A stretch of DNA of 64,000 bases, taken from Nemertoderma westbladi (lineage: Eukaryota > Xenacoelomorpha > Nemertodermatida > Nemertodermatidae). The first letter of the stretch is position 1. Every line of letters starts with the position of its first letter. Of this stretch, positions 46,268 to 57,227 are shown piece after piece. Both the position numbers and the translations under genes were made by a program. The notes under the pieces were generated by a model. It was not told the origin of the DNA and did no database searches. It saw nothing but the letters and a program-made list of their open reading frames with translations. The DNA lies in contig JAUCBJ010002421.1 in NCBI GenBank assembly GCA_032718475.1, forward strand, positions 20,479 to 84,478, read 5' to 3'.

Positions 46268-48202
46268 TCATGCAAATGTTTTTGTAACCGTAATAGTTCG
46301 TGGTGGATGATCTGTGTTCTGCGATACGGGTTGTATTATTTCTTCCCTTTCTCCTTCTCGATGTTGATGTGTCATTCCTTCTTGAAATCGACTTAATCTT
46401 GGTTGTCTATTTGTAGATGGAGGAAGTTGTAGACGTGTTCTTCTTTCTTCTTGATGTATCCACGGGGTGTTTCTTCTTCGTAGCTGATTTACTTTCCTTT
46501 TCAACTCGATATCTCCAATGCGAACTTTGTACACTCGTGATCCTTGGTGAGCTATAATTTTCCCCGGTAACCAATGTTCTACAACCTGACCTCTTCCTTG
46601 CTTTGCGTAATTCTTTACCCACACAGCTTCGCCCGTGTCGAATTTTCCTTTTGTTTCTGTGTGAGGATTGACCGGATAGTTGATTAATCGTTGTAATCGG
46701 TTTTTAATCTGCACTTTAAATATTGTCGCATTTGGTGTAAAACCTGTAGGTGAGTAAATGGAATTTCTATCTTGTAATAGAAAGTCACTTATGCGATCGT
46801 ACATTGGTTTATCATTTCCTTGTTTCTTGAGCGATTGTTTCATCGTTTGTACCATTCGTTCAGCTGCTCCATTTGATGATGGTGAATATGGTGCTGACGT
46901 CCAATGTGTAATTCCATTGTTGGTAAAGAATGTTTCAATCTCATTTGAAACGAATTGAGGTCCATTATCCGTAAATATAATTTCCGGTACTCCAATGAAA
47001 GATAGAATATTCTTCAATTGGGAAATTACTGCAGTGGCTGTTGTAGTTTTCATTAATCGTATGTCTTTCCAACCTGAATAAACATCAACTAATCCTAATA
47101 GCTGACATCCTTCCAATTCTGCTAAGTCTATGTGGACTCTTTGGAAAGGTTCAGTTGACTTTTGTAATGGCGTGTACGTCTTTGATGGCGAATTGGCAAA
47201 TTGCTGACAAGCAATGCATGACTGTATGTAAAGTTTGATATCTTCTGCCATCCCTGGCCACCAACAAACTTCTGATGCTTGATGTATCATGCGTTTTTCA
47301 CCAATATGAGCTGAATGAAGTTCATTTAGAATCTTCGTACGTAGTATTTCCGGAATAATAATACGCGTTCCATGTATTATTATACCTTCATTAACTGCTA
47401 ATTCATTTTCAATCGATTTGTAAAATCGTAATTGAGGTGTTCCTTTGATTCCATGAATACTTTCTCCACATTCAATAGCATTCTTTAGATGTCCTAAAGT
47501 ACTATCAGTGTGTGTAGCTTCTCTGATATTTTGTTTACTTATAGGAAAGTCGTCAATAAGTTGTTTACGTTGTAAATCTATACTATGCAAATCAATATCA
47601 TCGTCGTAATATGTTGAAACTGATGGTGGTGTAAGACGTGATAACGAATCTGTGATGTTCTCGTTTGATCTTACTGTCTCAACTGTGTAATCGTAAGCGG
47701 CTAACTCAACTGCCCAATGTTGTAATCGTGATATCGTTGTAACTGGTAATGATTTCGAAGGTGATAATATCCGTTTCAAAGGAACATTATCTGTAATTAA
47801 TTTGAATTTTCTTCTGAGCAGATAGTGTTTGAATTTTCGTACACCAAATAGTATTGCTAATCCTTCTCTATCTAACTGAGAATAAGCTTGTTGTCTTTTA
47901 TCTAAGTTCTCAGATGCGAATGCAATCGGTTTAAATTCACCCTCCTCGTCTTTTTGTCCAAGTATTGCTGATACTGTATATTCCGAAGCATCTGTTATAA
48001 TTAATGGTATCCTATCTGGATTGTAATGGTGTAAAAGTGTTGCTTGCGCAATAGCTGTTTTAAGTAAGTTGTAACTTTCTGTAGCTTTCTCATTCCATGT
48101 AAATATATTGCCTTGTAGTAATTTATACAATGGATGGGATAATTCAGCATATTTGGGTGTTATCGTTGTTTCCTTCATTGTTATCTCCCATAACATTCTC
48201 AA
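46268..48202 (-). CDS. Gypsy RNase H-integrase polyprotein, RT deleted
   Basis: The 644-residue frame opens at the very end of an RT thumb (LSHPLYKLLQGNIFTWNEKA). It continues with RNase H (LIITDASEYTVSAILGQ, AYSQLDREGLAILFGV, FKLITDNVPL), which degrades the RNA strand of the hybrid. The integrase HHCC finger follows (HSAHIGEKRMIH, then CIACQQF, about 285-325). The DDE core has HIDLAE near 357, FTDNGPQFVS near 413 and NGAAERMVQ near 447. The C-terminal domain has FDTGEAVWVKN. All three catalytic carboxylates are present. No protease or RT palm precedes it, because the upstream sequence is the end of Gag in another frame. The SSNGAAERMVQTMK form suggests a Mag-like Gypsy lineage. Confidence 0.9.
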   Translation of the reverse strand: MRMLWEITMKETTITPKYAELSHPLYKLLQGNIFTWNEKATESYNLLKTAIAQATLLHHYNPDRIPLIITDASEYTVSAILGQKDEEGEFKPIAFASENLDKRQQAYSQLDREGLAILFGVRKFKHYLLRRKFKLITDNVPLKRILSPSKSLPVTTISRLQHWAVELAAYDYTVETVRSNENITDSLSRLTPPSVSTYYDDDIDLHSIDLQRKQLIDDFPISKQNIREATHTDSTLGHLKNAIECGESIHGIKGTPQLRFYKSIENELAVNEGIIIHGTRIIIPEILRTKILNELHSAHIGEKRMIHQASEVCWWPGMAEDIKLYIQSCIACQQFANSPSKTYTPLQKSTEPFQRVHIDLAELEGCQLLGLVDVYSGWKDIRLMKTTTATAVISQLKNILSFIGVPEIIFTDNGPQFVSNEIETFFTNNGITHWTSAPYSPSSNGAAERMVQTMKQSLKKQGNDKPMYDRISDFLLQDRNSIYSPTGFTPNATIFKVQIKNRLQRLINYPVNPHTETKGKFDTGEAVWVKNYAKQGRGQVVEHWLPGKIIAHQGSRVYKVRIGDIELKRKVNQLRRRNTPWIHQEERRTRLQLPPSTNRQPRLSRFQEGMTHQHREGEREEIIQPVSQNTDHPPRTITVTKTFA

Positions 48203-49096
48203 TGTCTACAGCATGGGATGTAGGTTTTTTGTCCTGAAAGCGAACACTTTTAGTCTTTTGTTTTTTAATGCACGCTTTTTCTACATGACCTTTTATGTTG
48301 CAAAATGAGCAAACAATGTTAGGATTTAGTCGACAATGGTTTGATTTGTGTCCTTGTTTCCCACACCGATAACATGTTATAGAATATTGATTGTAATTTT
48401 CTGTAGATTTGTAAGGTTTATATGAAGGAGATCTTACCTTTGTATGGCGATATTTATCTTTCGGAAATCCTGAACTTTGTGTAGTGACGCGAAACGTGTC
48501 AAATTCTGGTTTCCTACCTGATTGTGCCACTTTATAGCCTCTTCATAATTTTTTGCTGTAATCAAAGCTTCTGAAAATGAAATGTCTTTCGCGTGTATTA
48601 GTTCTGCTGCAACATGTTCGTCTCGTACCCCAGCAATTAGTTGTTCTCGTAAACGGTCATCTAATGCTTCTTGAAATTCGCAATTTCTTGAAATATTTCT
48701 TAGACGTTTGGGGAAATCCATGATGTTTTCTCCCGATGTCTGAGTCGCTTGTATGAATCGTTTTCTTTCGACTTCTTTTGATTTACCTTTTCTGAAATAT
48801 TTTGTAAGTGATTTTTCTAAATTTTCGAATGGTTCTTTAGAAATGTCTGCTGGAAACATCAAATCAGATAGTAAATCTAAAGTTTGTAAACCACAATTAG
48901 CGATGAACATGTTTGTTTCAGCCTGTAATATTTCGTTCGGTTCCATTAAATTTCCATCGGCTCTTCTCCATGTAGTTGTACGTAGAATTGTATTGAACAT
49001 TAATAGATAAGTGTCCCATCTATCTGAATCTGGATTAAATGCCTTGCAAATGTTTGTAAATTTAGTTCCCATTGCAGGTGCGTTTGCCATTCTCAT
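48144..49096 (-). pseudogene. Gypsy Gag, one frame change, overlapping the integrase frame
   Basis: The first segment (49096-48434) is a capsid-type Gag starting MRMANAPAMGTKFTN, with the block NPDSDRWDTYLLMFN and the helix region LREQLIAGVRDEHVA. After AKNYEEAIK the coding frame shifts by one base (near 48530). It continues in 48530-48144 through two CCHC zinc knuckles, CYRCGKQGHKSNHC and CSFCNIKGHVEKAC. It ends at 48144, overlapping the start of the RNase H-integrase frame by 59 bp. The frame change may be a mutation or a frameshift site. The join of Gag to the RT thumb around 48150-48220 marks the deletion point. Confidence 0.8.
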
Positions 49097-49247
49097 AAGT
49101 TTGTACCGTAATTTGAGATTGAGTTACACAATCACAATTAATTATCAAAGTTAATTTGATTTGTAAGATTTCAAATTGTAATTTGAAATTAAATTATATA
49201 AATAATATATGTAAAATGTGAATGTGAATCTGTACTCGCAGCGGCAA

Positions 49248-49393
49248 TGTTGGAGGGAAAGGTGTAAAGGTTCTGACAAACTGTTTTATTATCTTCTCTC
49301 TAGTGGTATATAAATGAAACTGTAAGTGAGATTAGTAGATATATTTACATGCGCCATCCTGCGGTTGATATTAGTATTTGTATTAGTCTAACA
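49248..49393 (-). repeat. 5' LTR of the young Gypsy derivative
   Basis: 146 bp with TG...CA ends, followed by the target duplication CGTAG at 49394-49398. The minus-strand bases just inside it read TTGCCGCTGCGAG, which is not a standard TGG primer-binding site, so priming is unclear. Confidence 0.95.
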
Positions 49394-49398
49394 CGTAG

Positions 49399-50104
49399 GA
49401 CATAATGTCGCAGGAGCTAATGTCGCAGGATTTAATGAAGCAGGATTTAATGTTGTAGGACATAATGTCACAGGACCTAATGTCGCAGGATTTAATGTCG
49501 TAGGACCTAATGTCGCAGGATTTAATGTCATAGGACCTAATGTCGCAGGATTTAATGTAGCAGGATTTAATGTCGCAGGACCTAATGTCGCATGATTTAT
49601 TGTCGTAGGACCTAATGTCGCAGGATTTAATGTAGCAGGATTTAATGTCGTAGGACACAATGTCGCAGGACCCAATGTCGCAGGATTTAGTGTCGTAGGA
49701 CCTAATGTCGCAGGATTTAATGTCGTAGGACCTAATGTCGCAGGATTTAATGTAGCAGGATTTAATGTCGCAGGACCTAATTTCGCATGATTTATTGTCG
49801 TAGGACCTAATGTCGCAGGATTTAATGTAGCAGGATTTAATGTCGTAGGACCTAATGTTGCAGGATTTAGTGTCGTAGGACCTAATGTCGCAGGATTTAA
49901 TGTCGTAGGGCCTAATTTCGCAGGACCTAATGTCGCAGGACCTAATGTCATAGGATTTAATAGGACATAATGTCGTAGGACATAATGTCGCAGGAGCTAA
50001 TGTCGCAGGATTTAATGTAGCAGGATTTAATGTCGTAGGACATAATGTCACAGGACCTAATGTCGCAGGATTTAATGTCGTAGGACCTAATGTCGCAGGA
50101 TTTA
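49399..50104. repeat. 15-bp minisatellite, distal part beyond the LTR element
   Basis: The same 15-bp units continue with variants such as GGAGCTAATG and a cacaatg unit. The register resumes after the CGTAG duplication, so this was one array before the insertion. The array ends at 50104, where unique sequence begins. Confidence 0.95.
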
Positions 50105-52647
50105 ACTGATCCTATTACTAACTGACTCCTATTTATCGGTACATCATATGTACCGATACGTGTTTAAGTATATTATTACGGTATGACTTATAACCACTTA
50201 TTGTATGGCAAAACGTCCTATGTATGATGGATAGGATATGTTTTCATAGTATTCCGAGATAGGATAGTTTGCCTTGAACAATGTTGTGGGACTACCGAAG
50301 TTAGGATGTTTTGACACGCTGATATCTCAATAACAGAATCAGATAGGTATAAACAGATACCACCAGTAGTCTTGGGCGGCTCGGCGACAGTTTGACCACA
50401 CTGACTGGCGCCAGACTGTCTGGGTGACACCTCCTAATTAAGCTAATTAGACCCTAATTGACCGGTGTCATCAATTAATTAGTACTATTAAACCCTAATA
50501 GATGTCTTACGACTCCTAATTAGGGTTTAATTGATTATCCTAATTAATCAATCCGATACGCAATGGTGTCAGTGTTGTGTAAATGTCGCCTAGAGGCCCA
50601 AAGGGTGTCATAAGTGACACCGCGGCTCTTTTATTTATTTATACTTATTTATTTGTACTTAATTTTAATTAATTATTTGTATTTAATTTTACTTTATTTA
50701 TTTGTATTTAATTTTAAATTCATTATTTATTTGTACTTTATTTTAAATTAATTAATTGTATTACTTTTAGTTTATATATTGATTTCTATTTTAATATTAA
50801 TTAGTTTTATATTACTAATGACATCACTATGACATAATGTCTACATTTAGCTCTATGGTATACAGCCCCCTTACTGGCAACTAATTACTCTATTGCATCC
50901 CACATGCCGCATTTATAGTGAGCCGACCATCAATTACACTCATCGACGGCCCCCCTCCTTTGTCATCGCTCCCAAGTGCCACATTTAAGTGAGACAACCA
51001 TTACCAATACGCAGTGGACCCTTCAATGCCTCACTAGCAATCCAACGCGATCTCTATTGCATTGAATCTACACGTATACCCCAAAGCAAATAAATCAGCG
51101 GTCTCCTCTGTTAGCGACCCCTTTGATGACTCACTAATAACACAGCATGGCCTTGACTACAAATCCGTATATAGCCCAAGGGTATTTCATTAATGTTCCA
51201 ACGCCCCTCCTCCGACGATACTATAGCTGGCATCGCTTTGCTGTACTTTGCTGTACCTTTGCTGTATCCAGGCATCCCGTATTATACATGCATTCCACTC
51301 TACTATTCCCATTCCTCTGCAACGGACCTATTCTAATATAGAGTCAAGGCTATTTCGCTTAATCCTTGAGCTCAACATATTTAGTCATATAGGGATATAC
51401 AGGGCTTTCTAATATAAAGTTAACATCGCGAGAAGTTGTCTTGGTTACCGCTTATGCACGAATGCATAATTAACATGGAGCCATTTCTGCTGCGCCCTGA
51501 TTGGCTCATTTAAGAGTTCCTTTCTGCCTCTAGAGTTGCTATTTAATAAGTCCCCACCAAGATATTACATGATTATTTCATTTGCAAGTTACGACTAGCA
51601 TCATTTATCACTATTATTATTTATTAAGAGTATTTATTTATTATCATCAATCAACAATCCACTTGTCGAGTTGTATTACTGTCATTTCGCCGCGTTATCG
51701 TTCATCATCGACAACGAACTTCCATGAATCCGCAGTGTAATATTTCCGTTAATTTCCGATATCATTCTGTTCTATCAGTAAATAAACTCCGTCACCATCC
51801 TCGTCTACCAACTTCCTCATCGACAACGAACATCCCAACTTCATCTTTCCGTGAATATTAACTGCCACCGTCAGTAAAATCTGTCTACCACCATCTGACT
51901 GTACTACTGATGCCGGTAGCAAACAATTTACAATTAATGTATACTGGAACAACAGTATTGCCGTAGACCTAAATAACCCTAATAATCCAAATCTATAGTG
52001 TAGTTCCATTATTAAATACTGTCAGACTGTTGTGGTACCGGTAGCCTATAGCCTAAACCACGTTTGGAGCATTTGATCAATAGGCCTACATCTACCTGTC
52101 TGCTTGTCTACCTGACTACCTAATCAATCGAGTTTAGCCTAACTGCCATAGTAACGATATAGACCCTACTGAACAACAATGATTACTGCAGAACTCACTA
52201 TATATCCTACTGACTAACCGAGATCTCGCACAGTGATTAGCTAGGCCTACCGCTGATGCGCTGATTTGTAATCGCTACATCTGACTTCTGGCAGACTATA
52301 TCACTGGCACTATTGCACTAGACACTGTCTGACTGTTGACTGCTGACCTCTTTCCGCGAATAATAACTGCCATCGCTATTGTGTCATGGTTATCGCTACT
52401 AGAGTACTGCTGGTACACTAGCACTACTACACTAGACACTGCTGACTGCCTGCTTTACAGCTTTATGTTTCATGGGCACAGAAGCAGCTACTGTCTGATT
52501 GATATAATACAGCAATAGGCCTAACTATACAAACACAGTATTGTTGCCTAGTAACTGATTAATACCTACTGTATTACATTATTTTTAGCAGGTATACAGT
52601 ATATTTTTCATTTTTACAAATAAACAATTTATTTTTCTAGATTCAAG
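50105..52647. other. Non-coding interval, no gene seen
   Basis: No supported gene. 50636-50810 is a low-complexity stretch of TTATTTATTTGTA and TTTAATTTTA words. 50420-50640 has GGTGTCA/TGACACC inverted words and several CCTAATT blocks. 51690-51870 has a short imperfect duplication around CATCGACAACGAAC. Confidence 0.5.
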
Positions 52648-55600
52648 ATGCCTATGTCTATAAATAAAGTCAGCTGTCCCATCTGCGATACTTTATCCCG
52701 CCACATTAAAATAAATTTCGCACAGTACAGATGCGACTGTTGCCGGACCTGGTCCACCGAAAAGAAGAGGATGGTTGGTCATCTGGTTCATGCTACTATG
52801 GGGGACCGGATTTACTTACGTAAATGAGCCAGCCGATTGCCGCTGCGGGGAATCACTCACCCTATCATCCATTTCAAACCACGAATGCTACACTCATCTT
52901 TTTTCGTGGAAATGCAAAACTCCAGCTAACTCCCAGTCATCCCCCATCAACTCTACTCCAGAACAAGTTGATGGCGGCGGCTCCAATAACAAACCATCAA
53001 CATCGCGAGATTATAACTCTATTTCCCCAAACAATCCCTTTCAACCTCCCACCAACGGAAGCGCACACGGACGACTGTTTACCTATAACAATGATCTCTC
53101 CGAAACAAGACTCGACGTTGAACTAACTTTAAACGAAAATTTTCAACATATCCAAGAACATGTTAGTAACCATTTACATACTGCTTTGGGATCTTTTTTA
53201 AGAGTCTGGCTTACAATCAATATCGTAGTGGAGCGTGAAACCAGCGAGGGTTTCCAAATTGAATCCTTCTGTTTTAAATCTAGCGGTAACAATAACCAAA
53301 TTCTAAATAATAATGACTTTAATAACTGGTTTTCTAGCGCTGTCAACCGTATCGAACAGCTATTAAGTGTGTTTCTCTGCCTCGGCTCGGGTTGGCATAT
53401 AATAGCTATCAAGCGAATAACTATTGAGATTGCGTGCTCCCAACGCAACCCCTATTTAAAGGGTCAAGGCTTTAATAATTCTAAAATATTATTAAATAAA
53501 CAATGTACCGTAAACGTAGACTGCCCGCTTGGGAGATTGCTTTAAATACACAGTATTGGTCGCCACGAATTATAAGAAAATCGATAGAAAAAAAAAATAA
53601 TATTAGTAGAATATCAACATATAATCCTTACTTAAACATGTTTGATTTTTCTATTTAAGTTTTCCAGTGGACAGAGTAACTGGTATTCCCCAGTTTCTCA
53701 AAGCAAACCCTTTATACTGTATAAACATTTTATATTGGAGTAATACAGAAGAACTGACCATTCTAAGCCAACCAGATAGCGCGCATTGTTCCGGTAAAAC
53801 TGTACTAAATTTATTATCCATCGAAGCCACAACCAAAAACCCCGCCCACTACGTAGCTATTACTAACATAGATAGATTAATAAATACAAAAGCTACTTCT
53901 AAAGGCAACAAGACACACTGCGAACGCTGCCTCAGAGCCTTTTACACTGACAAATCATTGGAAGAACATTGAGAGCGCTGCTATATGGGTAAACAGCAAC
54001 TCGAGCATATGCCCGAAAATCTCCTGGTAAAATTTGATCGTTACGATAAGACTCTATCCCCACCTTTCTGTATGCTGCGGAAACTTTCACTAAAACGAAA
54101 TAATTTTTATATTATATTTCATAACTTGAGGAAATTCGATATGCATTTACTGTTAAAAGAAGGAATGACCGATAGTTCTAGAACACACTGGAAAATGACT
54201 GTAATACCAAAAAAACCGAAACCTATATTCACCTTAAAGTTAGCTTTCCAATCCATCCAAGTACACCAACAGCCAACGCTAAAGAAAGTATCTCCATTAA
54301 TTTTCTAGATTCCTATCAATTTATGACTGCTAGCCTAGATAAGAGATAAATAATAGTAACCTAGCAACAGCCATACCCCATACTCTAGCTCAAATGACCC
54401 AACTCTATCCCAACATTAGCGATAACACAATAAAAAACAAAGGCGTATTCCCATATTCTTACATTCAAAATATTTCAAACCAACACACGAAACTACACTC
54501 CCCTTAATAGAAAGCTTCTATAATGATCTTAAATTGGAGCAACGCAGCGCAGACAACTATCAGCGCACGCTTACTACTTGGGATGAATTAAACTGTGCAA
54601 CAATCTTCGACTATATGATTGGCTATTTGGTTCTAGACGTTACCCTATTGGCTGATACTTTTGAGCGGTTCCGATCCCTCTGTCTAACTAATTATGGACT
54701 CGAACCTGTAATGTACTTCACCGCCCTGGGTATAACTAACGATGCGGCGCTGAAATTCACGGAATCATAAATTCATTTATTATCAGACGCTTCCATCTAC
54801 TCGGACTTTGAAACAAATATTAGGGGTGGTCTAGTATTCTTGAATACACATTCCATAGACGCAAATATTCCCGATAGACCCCGACTACGATTCCAGTCTC
54901 CCCGAGAAATATCCAATTCCCATCGATGCGAACAACCTTTACAGCTGCGCGCTGAGCCAGAAACTTCCCTACGCTAATATTAAACTCGTAACTACCCCCA
55001 TAGACCTAGCTACAGTAGGCGCGAGTGGGGACACTGGTTATTATTGCATAGTTGATCTACATTACCCGGACGAAATTCACGATTTGACTGCCGATCTGCC
55101 TCTAGGAGCGGAGAAGATGTCAGTCCCTAAATCCTTTCTTAGTGAATACATGGAAGATCTTTGGGAGCTTTACAATCTCACCAATACGGCTACCTGTAAA
55201 CCATACAACGACACCTGTACTAAGCTACTACTACATCAGTTTAATAGGTTGAATACGGTATCCATATTAAGCTACTTCAACTCTATTTGAAGCTCGGTCT
55301 TAACTTACACAAGTACATAGGGTCTACTCTTCCTCACAGAAATATATTTTCAATGACTACATTAGTTTTAACACAAATAAAAGACAGACGGCAAATAACC
55401 CATTCGAGGTTCTATTTTATAAGTTAATGAACAATGCCTTGTATGGGAAATGCCTCCAAAAGGTTTAGAGATCGCGTTTCTTTCAGGCTATGCAATAGTG
55501 ACGAACAATGCGATTTGCTCTTAGCTAAGCCCAACCATGAATCTTTTGTTGTCTTTACCCCCAACTTGAGCGGTCATACATTCACTAAAGAGGCCTTTTG

Positions 55601-56250
55601 CCTAAATCAGGGCGTGTTCATCGGTTGCACTATACTAGATCTATCTAAGCTACAGATGTACGACCTATTTTACAACAAACTGAAGCCTCTAGAGCAAAAA
55701 CTGGGTTGCCATATTCGCTGTCTAGCTGGTGACACCGATTCTCTAATGCTAAGTGTCACTAATACACCACAGCTAACCTTTCTACGGGCAATGTTTGAGG
55801 GTAGTTTCTTAGATACTTCCAACTACAATACAACACATCCACTCTATACAATTAAACACAAAGCGGCTCTCGGCATTGTAAAAGATGAGAGCTGCGGTTT
55901 GCAGTATAAACAGTAGGTTTTCCTTAAACCAAAGGTCTACAGTTTTCAATCCTACGATGCCCCAATCAAGAAAACCGCTAAAGGTGTATCTAGATCGGTT
56001 GTCGCTAAGCAACTAACACAGGAGGATTATGCAGACTGTTTTGAAAACGAGGCAATGCTCTTCCGCTATAACTCTACCTTCACTTCTAGAAAGCATCAAA
56101 TTTTTACTGGTCATGTCTATAAGAAGGCACTAACGCTCTGGGACATGAAATCATACTGGAGTAGTAAATATAGCAGCAAACCATACGGGCACTATAGCAT
56201 TAAGCTTGTTAGACCAGCGAAACGAGTAGCAATCCCCCCTATCAGGATTT
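52648..56250 (+). pseudogene. Polinton/adintovirus-like protein-primed DNA polymerase B, decayed
   Basis: Plus-strand blocks follow the order of a type-B, protein-primed polymerase. A short zinc-finger-like piece (52648-52827) is out of frame with 52775-53545, whose CLGSGWHIIAIKRITIEIA block matches the N-terminal region of these proteins. Next come a Cys-His finger (CERCLRAF, near 53920) cut by a TGA, the exonuclease-type block FHNLRKFDMHLLLKE (near 54125), and palm blocks IDANNLYSCALSQKLPY (near 54925), KLMNNALYGK (near 55425) and AGDTDSLML (near 55725). A C-terminal block AKGVSRSVVAKQLTQEDY lies near 55980. At least six stops or frame changes separate them, so it is inactive. Family membership is inferred from motif order. 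Such polymerases replicate Polintons and adintoviruses. Confidence 0.75.
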
Positions 56251-56275
56251 AATTTTATTTTTCTAGAATAAGAAA

Positions 56276-56608
56276 TTGAGCAACAAAATAGAATTAACCA
56301 ATAAACAGTTTACCAGAAAAAACATTGACAAATTTGAACTAGAGAAAATTTCACAGCAAATTACAGGTCAAAGTTTCTTAAAACCAAACATGTTTATCTC
56401 CAAAGGTGACGATTCAACTATAATGCTATTTCCCAGCGGCGCAGTAACAATTGTAGGCCTGTGCAATAATTTAGATAGTGAATTGCTTTATTTAAAACAA
56501 ACTATCGATATGCAATTGCAAAATTTGAAACTTAATACCGAAACACGAACTATTATATTTGGATCCGTGTCCATCTGTGTAACATACTTTTTATATTTTC
56601 ATGAGTAG
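56276..56608 (+). CDS. Small open frame after the polymerase, possible TBP-like fold
   Basis: A 110-codon frame starting at a TTG codon directly after the polymerase remains. The middle part, STIMLFPSGAVTIVGL, has the hydrophobic-F-x-SG-hydrophobic-G pattern seen in TATA-binding-protein-like repeats. The rest is not recognised. Its position between the polymerase and the ATPase suggests it belongs to the same mobile element. It may also be chance: no ATG start is present and the frame ends in a simple repeat. Confidence 0.35.
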   Translation: MSNKIELTNKQFTRKNIDKFELEKISQQITGQSFLKPNMFISKGDDSTIMLFPSGAVTIVGLCNNLDSELLYLKQTIDMQLQNLKLNTETRTIIFGSVSICVTYFLYFHE

Positions 56609-56633
56609 GAGACAAACCCCTGGTTTAACTTAC

Positions 56634-57050
56634 TTTGTATTGGTTTTATATTGGTCGCGAGTAGGGATCGAACCTGTGACCATCTCTTTATCCTATTTTG
56701 TGTTTACTTTTTATATTTTCTGTGAATAGGGTTCAAACCTTTGACCATATATTTTTCCTAATTTATGTTTAGTTTAGTCTAGTTATTCTATGTTTACTTT
56801 TTATATTTTCCATAAAACGGATACGAGTAGGGGTCGAATCTGAGATATTCTATGTTTACTTTTTATATTTTCCATAAAACGGGATACGAGTAGGGGTCGA
56901 ACCTGTGACCATCTGTTTATCCTATTTTATGTTTAGTTTAGTTACTCTAGTTATTCTATGTTTACTTTTTATATTTTCCATAAAACGGGATACGAGTAGG
57001 GGTCGAACCTGTGACCAGTTGTTTAACTTATTTTATGTTTAGCTACTCCA
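56634..57050. repeat. Tandem repeats with tRNA B-box-like words
   Basis: Five degenerate units contain GAGTAGGGGTCGAACCTGTG or variants, then TTATTCTATGTTTACTTTTT and TATATTTTCCATAAAACGG. On the minus strand the first word reads GGTTCGACCCC, like the T-arm (B box) of a tRNA. No A box or acceptor stem is visible, so this is at most a SINE-like relic. Confidence 0.6.
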
Positions 57051-57227
57051 TATTAAAGTGAATTTTGCATTATATTTATTATAAAACTCTGTTTTACTTA
57101 CTTTATATATTGGTGACCTACTTTATGTTTTATACAATTATTATTTATATTATAAAAAATATTGCATTACATGAGCAATAAATTACAATATACGAACTGT
57201 TAATTTTTTCTTATTCATACTAAATAA

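Larger units (their letters stand above)
46063..49393 (-). mobile_element. Young Ty3/Gypsy deletion derivative inserted in the 15-bp minisatellite
   Basis: A 3331-bp element with 146-bp LTRs (46063-46208 and 49248-49393) that begin TGTTGGAGGG and end GTCTAACA on the plus strand. The LTRs are almost identical; I see one clear difference (tatcttatctct versus tatcttctctct). CGTAG flanks both sides (46058-46062 and 49394-49398), a 5-bp target duplication cut from a repeat unit. The coding strand is minus: Gag, then RNase H-integrase. A polypurine run (GAGGGGGTATT on the minus strand) precedes the 3' LTR. Protease and most of RT are missing. Between LTR and Gag (49097-49247) only an AT-rich leader is seen. 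Confidence 0.95.

Noticed and set aside
39283..50104. The short-unit array as a CRISPR array
   Set aside because: There are no unique spacers. The units are contiguous 15-mers, so it is a minisatellite in a eukaryotic genome.
50420..50640. CCTAATT/TTAGGG-like words as an interstitial telomere
   Set aside because: The words are not in tandem hexamers and spacing is irregular.
56634..57050. A functional tRNA gene
   Set aside because: Only a B-box-like word is repeated. No A box, anticodon arm or acceptor stem is visible.
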